NCBI GenBank assembly: GCA_016783865.1
Contig: JADHVS010000020.1
Span: 1-37,763, forward strand
DNA length: 37,763 bases
Direction of reading: 5' to 3'
Source of the DNA: Bacteroidales bacterium
GTDB lineage: Bacteria; Bacteroidota; Bacteroidia; Bacteroidales; SM23-62
The translations under genes were made by a program, and so were the position numbers. Every line of letters begins with the position of its first letter. Positions within the stretch are counted from its first letter, which is position 1. Positions 23,791-31,555 of the stretch are shown in pieces. The notes under the pieces were generated by a model, which saw only the letters and a list, made by a program, of their open reading frames with translations, searched no databases and was not told where the DNA came from.

Positions 23791-25281
23791 ATGAAAGTAA
23801 CAAAATCTTCCAGGCGTGATTTCGTAAAGCAGGCTGCTACAGCGGCTGCAGGATTTACTATTCTTCCAAGTTTTACTGTCAGTGGTCTTGGGCATACCCC
23901 TCCCAGCGATAAAATGAATATTGTGGGGATAGGGATTGGCGGAAAGGGCCATCCTAACCTTGTCGCCATGAATACAGAAAATATCATCGGACTTTGCGAT
24001 GTAGATTGGAAGTATGCAGAAAATTGTTTCAGTGAGTTCCCGAAGGCGAAAAAATATTACGACTGGAGAAAAATGTTTGATGAGATGGGCGATTCCATTG
24101 ATGGTATCATGGTTGCCACTTCAGATCACACACATGCCATCGTGGCCGCCCGGGCCATGGAAATGGGTAAGCATGTCTATTGCCAGAAACCATTAACGCA
24201 TTCCATATATGAATCAAGGTTATTAACCAGGCTGGCCGAAAAATACAAGGTAGCTACGCAAATGGGAAACCAGGGGAATTCAGGGGATGGAGTAAACCAG
24301 GTCTGTGAATGGATCTGGAACGGGGAAATAGGAGAGATTAAGGAGGTTCATACATGGACCAACCGACCTATCTGGCCACAGGGTCTGGAGCGACCGGCTG
24401 AAAAAATGAAGGTTCCGGATACCCTTAACTGGGACCTGTTTATTGGTCCCGCACCCATGCGGCCCTTCCATGAAATTTACACTCCCTGGAATTGGCGGGG
24501 CTGGTGGGATTTTGGTACCGGTGCTTTCGGGGATATGGCCTGTCACATATTAGATCCGGTTTATCGTGCCCTCAAACTGGATTTCCCTGATTCCATCAGC
24601 GGAAGTTCAACCCTCCTCAACACAGAAAGTGCGCCACAGGCAGAGAAAGTAAAGTTTTCATTTGCGGCCCGGCCTGATATGGAAAAACACAAGCTGCCGG
24701 CTGTAGACGTTTACTGGTATGATGGTGGATTGCTTCCTGACCGGCCGGATAACCTGAAAGATGGAGAAAGCTTAATGTTCGATCAGATGGGTGGTTGCCT
24801 GTTTGTTGGATCAAAAGATACCCTGCTGTGTGGTACCGGCGGTTTTCATCCACGTTTGCTTTCCGGTCGCGTACCGGAGGTTAAACCATATCTTCGCCGG
24901 ATTCCGGGAGCCGTGGGATATGTGGATGGTCCGCACGAACAGGATTGGATCAGGGCCTGTAAGGAATCCCCTGATAACAGGCTCGAAGGAAACTCAAACT
25001 TTGCCTATGCAGGTCCCTTTAATGAAATGGTTTTACTGGGTGTACTGGCCATCCGGCTTCAGGGGCTTAATAAAACCCTGGAATGGGATGCAGAGGTGAT
25101 GAAGTTCACCAATATCTCAGCCAATGAAGAGCTTAAAGTGGTGACTAAAGATGAGTTCAAGGTGATTGAGGGGCACCCTCACTTTAACACGGAGTATACC
25201 ACCCTGAACGCATTGGAAGCGGCACAGGAGTATGTCAGACACTCCTACCGGGAAGGATGGGAACTGCCGGATATGCCTTAA
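23791..25281 (+). CDS. Tat-exported Gfo/Idh/MocA-family oxidoreductase
   Basis: This 496-residue protein has a twin-arginine signal: SRRDFVKQAATAAAGFTIL (about residues 7-25). The Rossmann motif is MNIVGIGIGGKGHPN. DHTHAIVAARAM and the EKP-equivalent YCQKPLTHS follow, then RGWWDFGTGAFGDMACHILD with the conserved histidine. Tat export allows the NAD(P) cofactor to be loaded before transport, typical of periplasmic C-3 glycoside oxidoreductases in Bacteroidota. Its neighbour is a truncated DUF1080 hydrolase, the usual functional partner. Substrate unknown. Confidence 0.93.
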   Translation: MKVTKSSRRDFVKQAATAAAGFTILPSFTVSGLGHTPPSDKMNIVGIGIGGKGHPNLVAMNTENIIGLCDVDWKYAENCFSEFPKAKKYYDWRKMFDEMGDSIDGIMVATSDHTHAIVAARAMEMGKHVYCQKPLTHSIYESRLLTRLAEKYKVATQMGNQGNSGDGVNQVCEWIWNGEIGEIKEVHTWTNRPIWPQGLERPAEKMKVPDTLNWDLFIGPAPMRPFHEIYTPWNWRGWWDFGTGAFGDMACHILDPVYRALKLDFPDSISGSSTLLNTESAPQAEKVKFSFAARPDMEKHKLPAVDVYWYDGGLLPDRPDNLKDGESLMFDQMGGCLFVGSKDTLLCGTGGFHPRLLSGRVPEVKPYLRRIPGAVGYVDGPHEQDWIRACKESPDNRLEGNSNFAYAGPFNEMVLLGVLAIRLQGLNKTLEWDAEVMKFTNISANEELKVVTKDEFKVIEGHPHFNTEYTTLNALEAAQEYVRHSYREGWELPDMP

Positions 25282-25324
25282 AAAGTATGACAACTTGTCC
25301 TCCCGAATATTGGCGGTTTTTTTA

Positions 25325-25477
25325 TTAGTTTTGCTCTTGTTCTAAAAGATCAATTACTTCATGGATGTCTTCTATCAGTTCCTCGTTGGCAAGTTTGTTA
25401 AACATAGCAGCATTTTTTATCCATTGAACATGATTTATGAAAACCTGGTACTCAAAGTCGCAACAATCTAATCCCAA
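25325..25477 (-). CDS. Possible 50-residue protein, unrecognised
   Basis: On the minus strand a frame from TTG 25477 reads [20 protein letters not shown], then [21 protein letters not shown], and stops at 25325. The composition is gene-like (amphipathic, acidic C-terminal helix) and it fills the otherwise empty 202-base gap between the oxidoreductase and the arabinofuranosidase. No ATG start exists except an internal Met25. It may be a small regulator, a remnant of a longer gene, or chance. I do not recognise a family. Confidence 0.3.
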   Translation of the reverse strand: MGLDCCDFEYQVFINHVQWIKNAAMFNKLANEELIEDIHEVIDLLEQEQN

Positions 25478-25483
25478 GAAAAA

Positions 25484-27022
25484 ATGAAAACAATTTTTAC
25501 ATTCTTATTTATGGCGGTTTCAGTTCTGACTTTTGCCCAGGATAATAGTACTGGTACCATTGTAATCAACGCAGACCTGGGAAAAGAAACAATCAGCCGG
25601 CATATTTACGGGCATTTCTCAGAGCATCTGGGACATTGTATCTATGAAGGGTACTGGGTAGGGGAAGATTCCGACATCCCTAATACCCGGGGGATACGTA
25701 ACGATGTGGTGGAGGCTTTGCGGGAATTGGACATCCCAAACCTTCGCTGGCCGGGAGGCTGTTTTGCGGATGAATACCATTGGAGGGAAGGGATCGGTCC
25801 CCGTAACCAGCGGCCCACGATGATCAATACGCATTGGGGAGGAGTCACCGAAGATAACAGCTTCGGTACGCATGAGTTTCTGGAATTGTGTGAACAACTG
25901 GGAACAGAACCTTATATCTGTGGCAACCTGGGAAGCGGCACCGTGGAGGAGATGTCGGACTGGGTTGAGTATGTAAATTTCGATGGGATTAGCCCTATGG
26001 CCGACCGGCGCCGGGCCAATGGACAGGATAATTCCTGGGGAGTTAAATACTGGGGGGTTGGAAATGAGAACTGGGGATGCGGGGGACATATGACGGCTGA
26101 ATTTTATGCGCATCAGTACCGGAGATATGCTACTTACTGCCGGAGTTATGAGGGAAACAGGCTGATGAAAGTTGCAGGAGGTGCATGGGATGAAGAATAT
26201 GAATGGACCGAGACCCTGATGAAGGAGATCCCTCACTGGCTGATGTGGGGTATTTCATATCATCATTACATGACCGATTGGGACGATAAGGGATCGGCTA
26301 CGGAATTTACAGAGGAGAAATATTTCAAAAGCGTTGCGAAGGCGGTTGACTTCGGGAGAATGCTCGACAGGCATATCACTATCATGGATAAATATGATCC
26401 GGAAGAACGGGTGGCCTTTGTGGTTGATGAATGGGGAACATGGTGGGATGTGGAACCGGGGACCAACCCGGGATTCCTGTATCAACAAAACTCGTTACGG
26501 GATGCTATGGTGGCGGTCATTTCCCTCCACCATTTTAACCAGCGTTGTTCGCGGATCAGGATGGCCAATATTGCTCAGACGGTTAACGTGCTCCAGGCAA
26601 TGATCCTGACAGATAAGGAGAAGATGATCCTTACTCCCACTTATCATGTGTTTAATATGCTGAAAGTACACCAGGATGCTACCATGCTTCCGCTTAATCT
26701 TGAAACACCGGAATACAAAATGGGTGAGCAGGTGCTTCCTTCTGTATCTGCCTCTGCTTCGAAAGATGCTGGTGGTATAATTCACATATCCATGGCCAAT
26801 ATTGAACCTAACAAAGCGATTGATTTACAGATAGATATGAGAGGAACTGATGTGTCAAAGATGACCGGTTCGATCCTGACGGCCGACGAACTAACCGCCC
26901 ACAACACCTTCGAAAATCCCAACCGGATCAAACCTGCAGAATTCAGTGGCGGCAAAATAAAGGACAACATAATAAGCGTGAAACTCCCTGCAAAATCGAT
27001 CGTGGTATTAGAAATTCAATAG
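25484..27022 (+). CDS. Secreted GH51 alpha-L-arabinofuranosidase
   Basis: This 512-residue enzyme has a signal peptide ([19 protein letters not shown]), unlike cytoplasmic GH51 enzymes. Family motifs are [33 protein letters not shown], the acid/base glutamate in [14 protein letters not shown] (about residue 193), YHHYMTDW, and the nucleophile in [10 protein letters not shown] (about residue 315). A C-terminal beta-sandwich follows from about 390. It releases terminal arabinofuranose from arabinan, arabinoxylan or pectin side chains in the periplasm or outside the cell. It fits with the sugar porter and GH36-like hydrolase upstream. Confidence 0.94.
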   Translation: MKTIFTFLFMAVSVLTFAQDNSTGTIVINADLGKETISRHIYGHFSEHLGHCIYEGYWVGEDSDIPNTRGIRNDVVEALRELDIPNLRWPGGCFADEYHWREGIGPRNQRPTMINTHWGGVTEDNSFGTHEFLELCEQLGTEPYICGNLGSGTVEEMSDWVEYVNFDGISPMADRRRANGQDNSWGVKYWGVGNENWGCGGHMTAEFYAHQYRRYATYCRSYEGNRLMKVAGGAWDEEYEWTETLMKEIPHWLMWGISYHHYMTDWDDKGSATEFTEEKYFKSVAKAVDFGRMLDRHITIMDKYDPEERVAFVVDEWGTWWDVEPGTNPGFLYQQNSLRDAMVAVISLHHFNQRCSRIRMANIAQTVNVLQAMILTDKEKMILTPTYHVFNMLKVHQDATMLPLNLETPEYKMGEQVLPSVSASASKDAGGIIHISMANIEPNKAIDLQIDMRGTDVSKMTGSILTADELTAHNTFENPNRIKPAEFSGGKIKDNIISVKLPAKSIVVLEIQ

Positions 27023-27049
27023 CAACATTTCCACACCCAATCTCCATAT

Positions 27050-27079
27050 CCCACACCCACACATCTCGTCACTCATCAC
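27050..27079. repeat. Left arm of an inverted repeat flanking the ABC transporter gene
   Basis: CCCACACCCACACATC followed by TCGTCACTCATCAC. It is the reverse complement of 30206-30235 with 27 of 30 positions matching; the three differences are transitions. It carries the 7-bp period CTCGTCA/CTCATCA. The 20 bases before it (CACACCCAATCT...) look similar but have no exact partner. Confidence 0.8.
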
Positions 27080-27081
27080 TA

Positions 27082-27113
27082 TTTGAAATAAATATCCTAA
27101 ATTCTTAAATTAG
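27082..27113 (+). promoter_or_regulatory. Candidate promoter of the ABC transporter gene
   Basis: TTTG (27082-27085) and TAAATTAG (27106-27113) are separated by 20 bases. They match the Bacteroidota -33 TTTG and -7 TAnnTTTG layout with one mismatch. Transcription would start near 27120, leaving a leader of about 20 bases. Confidence 0.45.
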
Positions 27114-27140
27114 CAATATTAAAACTACACCCTTCCTTCC

Positions 27141-30100
27141 ATGAGTGAACCGATTCTGAATGCACTCTTACAGCTGTTTGCGATCATCGCAAATGTGTCT
27201 GAAGATGGTGTATCCTTCAAGGCCAGGAATATTGTCAAGTCCTATCTCTACCAGCACCTTAACATCAATCTTATCGATAAGTACCTGAACCTGTTTGATG
27301 ATTACCTGCAACTCCACCAGAATCCGGAAGTTTTCTTTCCGGGAACAGGTAACAAACGAGACACGGACACAGATACCCAAAAGGTCATCAATATTGGTGA
27401 AGCCATTAATAAAGTGCTGTTGCAACGCGAGAAGTTCATTGTATTCCTTCGGCTGGTTGAGTTTATCAACGAAGATGATATCATGACCAGGAGGGAACTC
27501 GATTTCATTGCTTCGGTAGCAGATACATTTAATATCACTGCTTCAGAGCAAAATAATATCAAAAACTTTGTTCTGGATCCTGTCTCAACGAGGATTGATC
27601 CGGATAAATTATTGATCATTGATAATTGTGAAGGTCCTGTTATTTCTGAAGCCAAACATATTTTTACCCCTGAACTGGAAGGCAGGATTTCGATTTTATG
27701 GAATGCCAGTACCAATACTTTTATTTTCCGTTACAGGGGAAAATCAGCTATTTATCTGAACGGATATAATATCCTCCCTGACCAGATTGAATTGATGGAA
27801 CAGGGGGCCATGATCACAGGATACAAAATCAGTCCTGTTTTTTACAGTGATGTATCCAGGAAATTTCATCATTCCGAAAAGGCACCGAAAATCAGGTTCA
27901 TCGCAGAAGACCTGGAGCATCAATTTAAGAACAGTTCCAAAGGGATCAAAAAGTTCAGTTTTAATAAGGAATCGGGAAACCTCATCGGGATCATGGGAGG
28001 AAGTGGTGTTGGAAAATCTACCCTGCTGAACATCTTATGTGGAAAGATAAAACCCGACCAGGGCCGGATCACCATTAATGGCATTGACATACACAAGGAA
28101 ACAGAAAAGATTGAAGGGATCATCGGATTTGTGCCACAGGATGATCTTTTAATTGAGGAGCTGACTGTTTTTGAGAACCTCTGGTTCAATGCAAAACTAT
28201 GTCTGAGTCACTTTTCTAAAACAGAATTACTGCGCAAGGTTAACCAGATCCTGATCGACCTTGAACTTGACGACGCCAAGCACCTGAAGGTAGGTAATCC
28301 ATTAAAAAAGTTCATCAGCGGCGGACAGCGAAAAAGGTTGAATATTGCCCTGGAGCTGATACGGGAACCGGGTGTTTTATTCGTGGATGAACCCACATCG
28401 GGACTATCATCCATGGATTCTGAAAAGGTAATGCACCTGTTGAAGGAACAGGCTTTACAGGGACGGCTGGTGATTGTGAACATCCATCAGCCCTTCTCTG
28501 ATATCTATAAATTATTCGACAGGGTCCTTATTCTGGATAAAGGCGGATATGTAATATTTAAAGGGAATCCAATTGATGCAATCATCTATTTCAAAACCTT
28601 GAGCAATTATGTCAATGCAGAGGAGGGCCATTGCATCTCATGTGGCAATGTCATGCCCGAAGAAATACTGCAGATTGTGGAAGCAAGGGAGGTGGATGAA
28701 TATGGCAAACTGACCAAAGAACGGAGGGTGCCCCCGGAAGAATGGTACAGGATCTACCAGAATAATATTGAATCCAAACAGGAGATCAAATCCGAGAAAG
28801 GAGAATTGCCAAAGATTGACTTCAAAGTGCCAAGCCGCTTCAACCAGTTCCTGATTTACATGCAACGGAATATCAAGTCGAAATTAGTCAACCAGCAGTA
28901 TCTCCTGGTGACTTTCCTCGAAGCACCTCTGTTGGCGGTAGTGATCGGGTATTTCACCAAATATATTAGTGAAACTACCGGTGTGTATATCTTAAAAGAC
29001 AATGTGAACTTACCGGCATATATTTTTATGGCTGTTGTAGTTGCCCTTTTTATGGGTTTGATGGTAAGTGCAGAAGAGATTATCCGCGACAGAAAAATTC
29101 TGAACAGGGAATCATTCCTGCACCTGAGCAGGTTGAGTTATCTTCACTCCAAGATCCTGGTATTGTTCCTGATATCGGCCATCCAGACATTTTCCTTCGT
29201 CCTCCTTGGCAACCTGATCCTGGAGATTAAAGGTATGACATTTGCGTATTGGCTGATCCTTTTTACCACTTCCTGCCTTGCCAATATGATAGGATTAAAT
29301 ATTTCAGCCGGACTCAATTCAATTATCACTATTTATATCGTAATTCCTTTTATTCTTGTTCCCCAGTTGCTGTTCAGCGGAGTCATTGTAAGTTTTGACA
29401 AGCTGCACACCTTTTTCAGAAATCCCGTTTTTGTCCCCATGATCGGTGAAATGATGACCTCCCGGTGGGCCTACGAAGCGCTTGCTGTTCATCAGTTCAA
29501 AGACAATAAATTCAATCGGAACTTTTTTGCCATTGAACAACTCAGGAGCAATGCATATTTTCAGAAAGAACTGGTAAAAGAAATCCAGGTCAGGCTGAAT
29601 AATGCCCACTATAACCATCAGAAAGGAACTAGTCCCGGACAGGTAAAAAGTGACCTCGAACTGGTCAGAAGGGAATTAAGGAATCTGGCCAGGCAGGATC
29701 AGTTTCAATCCTTTGATGGGATAGATTTGCTCGTCCCGGAAAAATTTAATATGGATGCCTACCAGGATCTGCTGGATTACCTGGCTGATATAAGAAGCCA
29801 GTCAACAGATAAACAGAATGAAGCCAATCGCTTGCTCGATGAGCAATCATCCCGGCTTGTTGAAGACCTGGGAGGGAAAAAGGTATACAACCGGCTGGAG
29901 AACGATCATACCAATGACCGGCTAAATCAACTTGTACTGAATAGTTCAGATGTACAAAGGATTATTGAAAAGGATAACCGGCTGGTCCGCCGGTATCAGC
30001 CGGTTTATATGGAACCCCTGTCAAACTTTGGCAGGGCCCATTTCTATGCCCCGGTCAAGAAAATTTTCAACCAGTCGTTCGACACCTTCCGGTTCAATTT

Positions 30101-30209
30101 TGTCATGATCTGGATCTCTTCACTGGCCTTTTACCTGACGCTTGTTTTTGATATTTTGAGGCGGGTCGTGAAATGGTCGGAGACGGTGAGGTTCAGAAGA
30201 AACCAGTGA
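27141..30209 (+). CDS. ABC transporter, ATPase and permease fused (ABCG-like half-transporter)
   Basis: This 1022-residue protein starts with a helical TerB-like region (about 1-130), then an FHA-like beta domain (about 155-245). The ATPase domain (about 255-490) has Walker A GGSGVGKST near residue 285, signature ISGGQRKRLN near 390 and Walker B VLFVDEPTSGLSS near 412. The permease (ABC2 type) has hydrophobic segments at about 590-760, a long helical hydrophilic insert (about 790-960), and a last TM near 990-1010. This fused form is common and uncharacterised in Bacteroidota. ATPase-before-permease order is that of ABCG exporters; the substrate is unknown. Its stop codon lies inside a 30-bp repeat whose inverted partner lies upstream of its promoter. 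Confidence 0.92.
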   Translation: MSEPILNALLQLFAIIANVSEDGVSFKARNIVKSYLYQHLNINLIDKYLNLFDDYLQLHQNPEVFFPGTGNKRDTDTDTQKVINIGEAINKVLLQREKFIVFLRLVEFINEDDIMTRRELDFIASVADTFNITASEQNNIKNFVLDPVSTRIDPDKLLIIDNCEGPVISEAKHIFTPELEGRISILWNASTNTFIFRYRGKSAIYLNGYNILPDQIELMEQGAMITGYKISPVFYSDVSRKFHHSEKAPKIRFIAEDLEHQFKNSSKGIKKFSFNKESGNLIGIMGGSGVGKSTLLNILCGKIKPDQGRITINGIDIHKETEKIEGIIGFVPQDDLLIEELTVFENLWFNAKLCLSHFSKTELLRKVNQILIDLELDDAKHLKVGNPLKKFISGGQRKRLNIALELIREPGVLFVDEPTSGLSSMDSEKVMHLLKEQALQGRLVIVNIHQPFSDIYKLFDRVLILDKGGYVIFKGNPIDAIIYFKTLSNYVNAEEGHCISCGNVMPEEILQIVEAREVDEYGKLTKERRVPPEEWYRIYQNNIESKQEIKSEKGELPKIDFKVPSRFNQFLIYMQRNIKSKLVNQQYLLVTFLEAPLLAVVIGYFTKYISETTGVYILKDNVNLPAYIFMAVVVALFMGLMVSAEEIIRDRKILNRESFLHLSRLSYLHSKILVLFLISAIQTFSFVLLGNLILEIKGMTFAYWLILFTTSCLANMIGLNISAGLNSIITIYIVIPFILVPQLLFSGVIVSFDKLHTFFRNPVFVPMIGEMMTSRWAYEALAVHQFKDNKFNRNFFAIEQLRSNAYFQKELVKEIQVRLNNAHYNHQKGTSPGQVKSDLELVRRELRNLARQDQFQSFDGIDLLVPEKFNMDAYQDLLDYLADIRSQSTDKQNEANRLLDEQSSRLVEDLGGKKVYNRLENDHTNDRLNQLVLNSSDVQRIIEKDNRLVRRYQPVYMEPLSNFGRAHFYAPVKKIFNQSFDTFRFNFVMIWISSLAFYLTLVFDILRRVVKWSETVRFRRNQ

Positions 30210-30248
30210 CGAGTGACGGGATGTGTAGGTGTGGGAATTGGGAATTTA
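30206..30248. repeat. Right arm of the flanking inverted repeat, with heptads
   Basis: Positions 30206-30235 (GTGACGA, GTGACGG, then GATGTGTAGGTGTGGG) are the reverse complement of 27050-27079 with three mismatches. The sequence continues with GGGAATT twice, another 7-bp period. It starts at the stop codon (TGA, 30207-30209) of the ABC transporter gene. Confidence 0.8.
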
Positions 30249-30281
30249 GACTGTTTCAATAATTTCACTTCTGCACTTGCT

Positions 30282-30369
30282 GAATTTTATAGAATTTGAG
30301 AACTTACCTTCTCGTATTTTATATAATTCGAGAACTTCAATTGCCGTATTTGAATAAATTCGAGAACTT
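30282..30369 (+). repeat. Three iteron-like direct repeats, exact 32-bp period
   Basis: Three 24-bp units at 30282-30305, 30314-30337 and 30346-30369 share the 3' core AATT(T/C)GAGAACTT and an AT-rich 5' half. Neighbouring units differ at three and four positions. The 8-bp spacers are unrelated. The period equals about three turns of B-DNA, so the units face the same side of the helix. They lie 36 bases upstream of the ATPase gene at 30405 and may be its operator or multiple binding sites. Confidence 0.8.
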
Positions 30370-30404
30370 TTCTTACCTTTATACCATATTTTGGGATTAT
30401 TGAT

Positions 30405-31544
30405 ATGGATAGAAACTGGATAACCAGATATTATCAACAGGTTTTCCCGGAGCTTGTTCAAAAAGGCAAGGTATTGATTATTTATGGGCCACGTAGATCA
30501 GGTAAGACTGAACTAATACGAAAGTACCTTTCTGATTTCACTGGAAAACTATATATGGGGAGCGGGGATGATATTGAACTCAGGGAGTTGATTTCCTCCC
30601 AGAACACAAGGCGGATACTCTCACTTCTGGGAAATTATGACCTGGTATTCATTGATGAAGCACAGAAAATACCAGATGTTGGAAATGGATTAAAAATTCT
30701 CGTTGATAATGCTCCTGAATGCAAGATCATAATCACAGGTTCTTCATCCCTGGATCTGGCAAGGCATACAGGTGAACCGCTTACCGGCCGTCAGAAGATC
30801 AGGGTGTTATTTCCACTATCTGTTCTTGAAATATACAATCACTTTGGGGGTATGGATATCCTGCAAAGACTAGAAGAACTAATGATCTATGGAAGTTACC
30901 CGGAAACAATTACTTCCGAAAATCTTGAATTAAAAAAGGAATACCTGATAACCCTGAGAAACTCATACCTTTTTAAAGATATTTTTGAACTCGAAAACAT
31001 CAGGAATTCTTCCCTCATATCCGATTTGCTGAAATTATTGGCATTTCAGATAGGAAATGAAGTCTCCCTTTCAGAACTGGCATCATCACTTGGAATAGCC
31101 AGGCAGACCATTGAACGGTATCTTTACTTGCTTGAAAAATCATTTATCATTAAAAAGGTGACAGGTTTTTCCCGAAACCTCCGGAGTGAGGTGACAAAAA
31201 CCTCCCGGTATTATTTTTATGACAACGGGGTAAGAAATGCACTGATAAATAATTTCAATCCTCTGGATATGAGGAATGATACAGGAATGTTATGGGAGAA
31301 CCTGCTTTTTATTGAAAGAGTAAAACTTCAGCATTATAAACAGATGTATAGCAATAATTATTTCTGGAGAACATATGATAAAAAAGAGATCGATCATATA
31401 GAAGAACGGGATGGAAAGTTATTTGCTTATGAATTTAAATGGGGTAAGAGTAAAGTTTCAGTTCCTAAACTCTGGAAAGAAACTTATCCTGATAGTGAGT
31501 ATCAAGTAATCAATAAAGAGAATTTCCTTGATTTCCTTATTTAA
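30405..31544 (+). CDS. AAA ATPase with DUF4143 domain
   Basis: This 379-residue protein of the AAA_14/DUF4143 type has Walker A IIYGPRRSGKTE with GPRRSGKT at 28-35, Walker B LVFIDEAQKI with D84-E85, and ITGSSSLDL as sensor 1. A winged-helix segment follows (LSELASSLGIARQTIERYLYLLE, about 225-247). The C-terminal DUF4143 part has RTYDKKEIDHIEE and YEFKWGKSK, a PD-(D/E)XK-like pattern. The function is not established; such genes are mobile and variably present. Three 32-bp spaced repeats precede it, and it is followed after 12 bases by the broken FGE/hydrolase gene. Confidence 0.92.
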   Translation: MDRNWITRYYQQVFPELVQKGKVLIIYGPRRSGKTELIRKYLSDFTGKLYMGSGDDIELRELISSQNTRRILSLLGNYDLVFIDEAQKIPDVGNGLKILVDNAPECKIIITGSSSLDLARHTGEPLTGRQKIRVLFPLSVLEIYNHFGGMDILQRLEELMIYGSYPETITSENLELKKEYLITLRNSYLFKDIFELENIRNSSLISDLLKLLAFQIGNEVSLSELASSLGIARQTIERYLYLLEKSFIIKKVTGFSRNLRSEVTKTSRYYFYDNGVRNALINNFNPLDMRNDTGMLWENLLFIERVKLQHYKQMYSNNYFWRTYDKKEIDHIEERDGKLFAYEFKWGKSKVSVPKLWKETYPDSEYQVINKENFLDFLI

Positions 31545-31555
31545 CACCACAAACA

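Noticed and set aside
25619..26236. 205-residue minus-strand frame
   Set aside because: It is antisense to the well-supported GH51 gene.
19823..27022. Classical Sus-type polysaccharide utilisation locus
   Set aside because: No SusC/SusD pair or hybrid two-component/ECF regulator is present next to these enzymes.
30282..30369. CRISPR-like array of three 24-bp units
   Set aside because: Spacers are only 8 bp and the units are degenerate; there is no cas gene. Iteron or operator repeats fit better.
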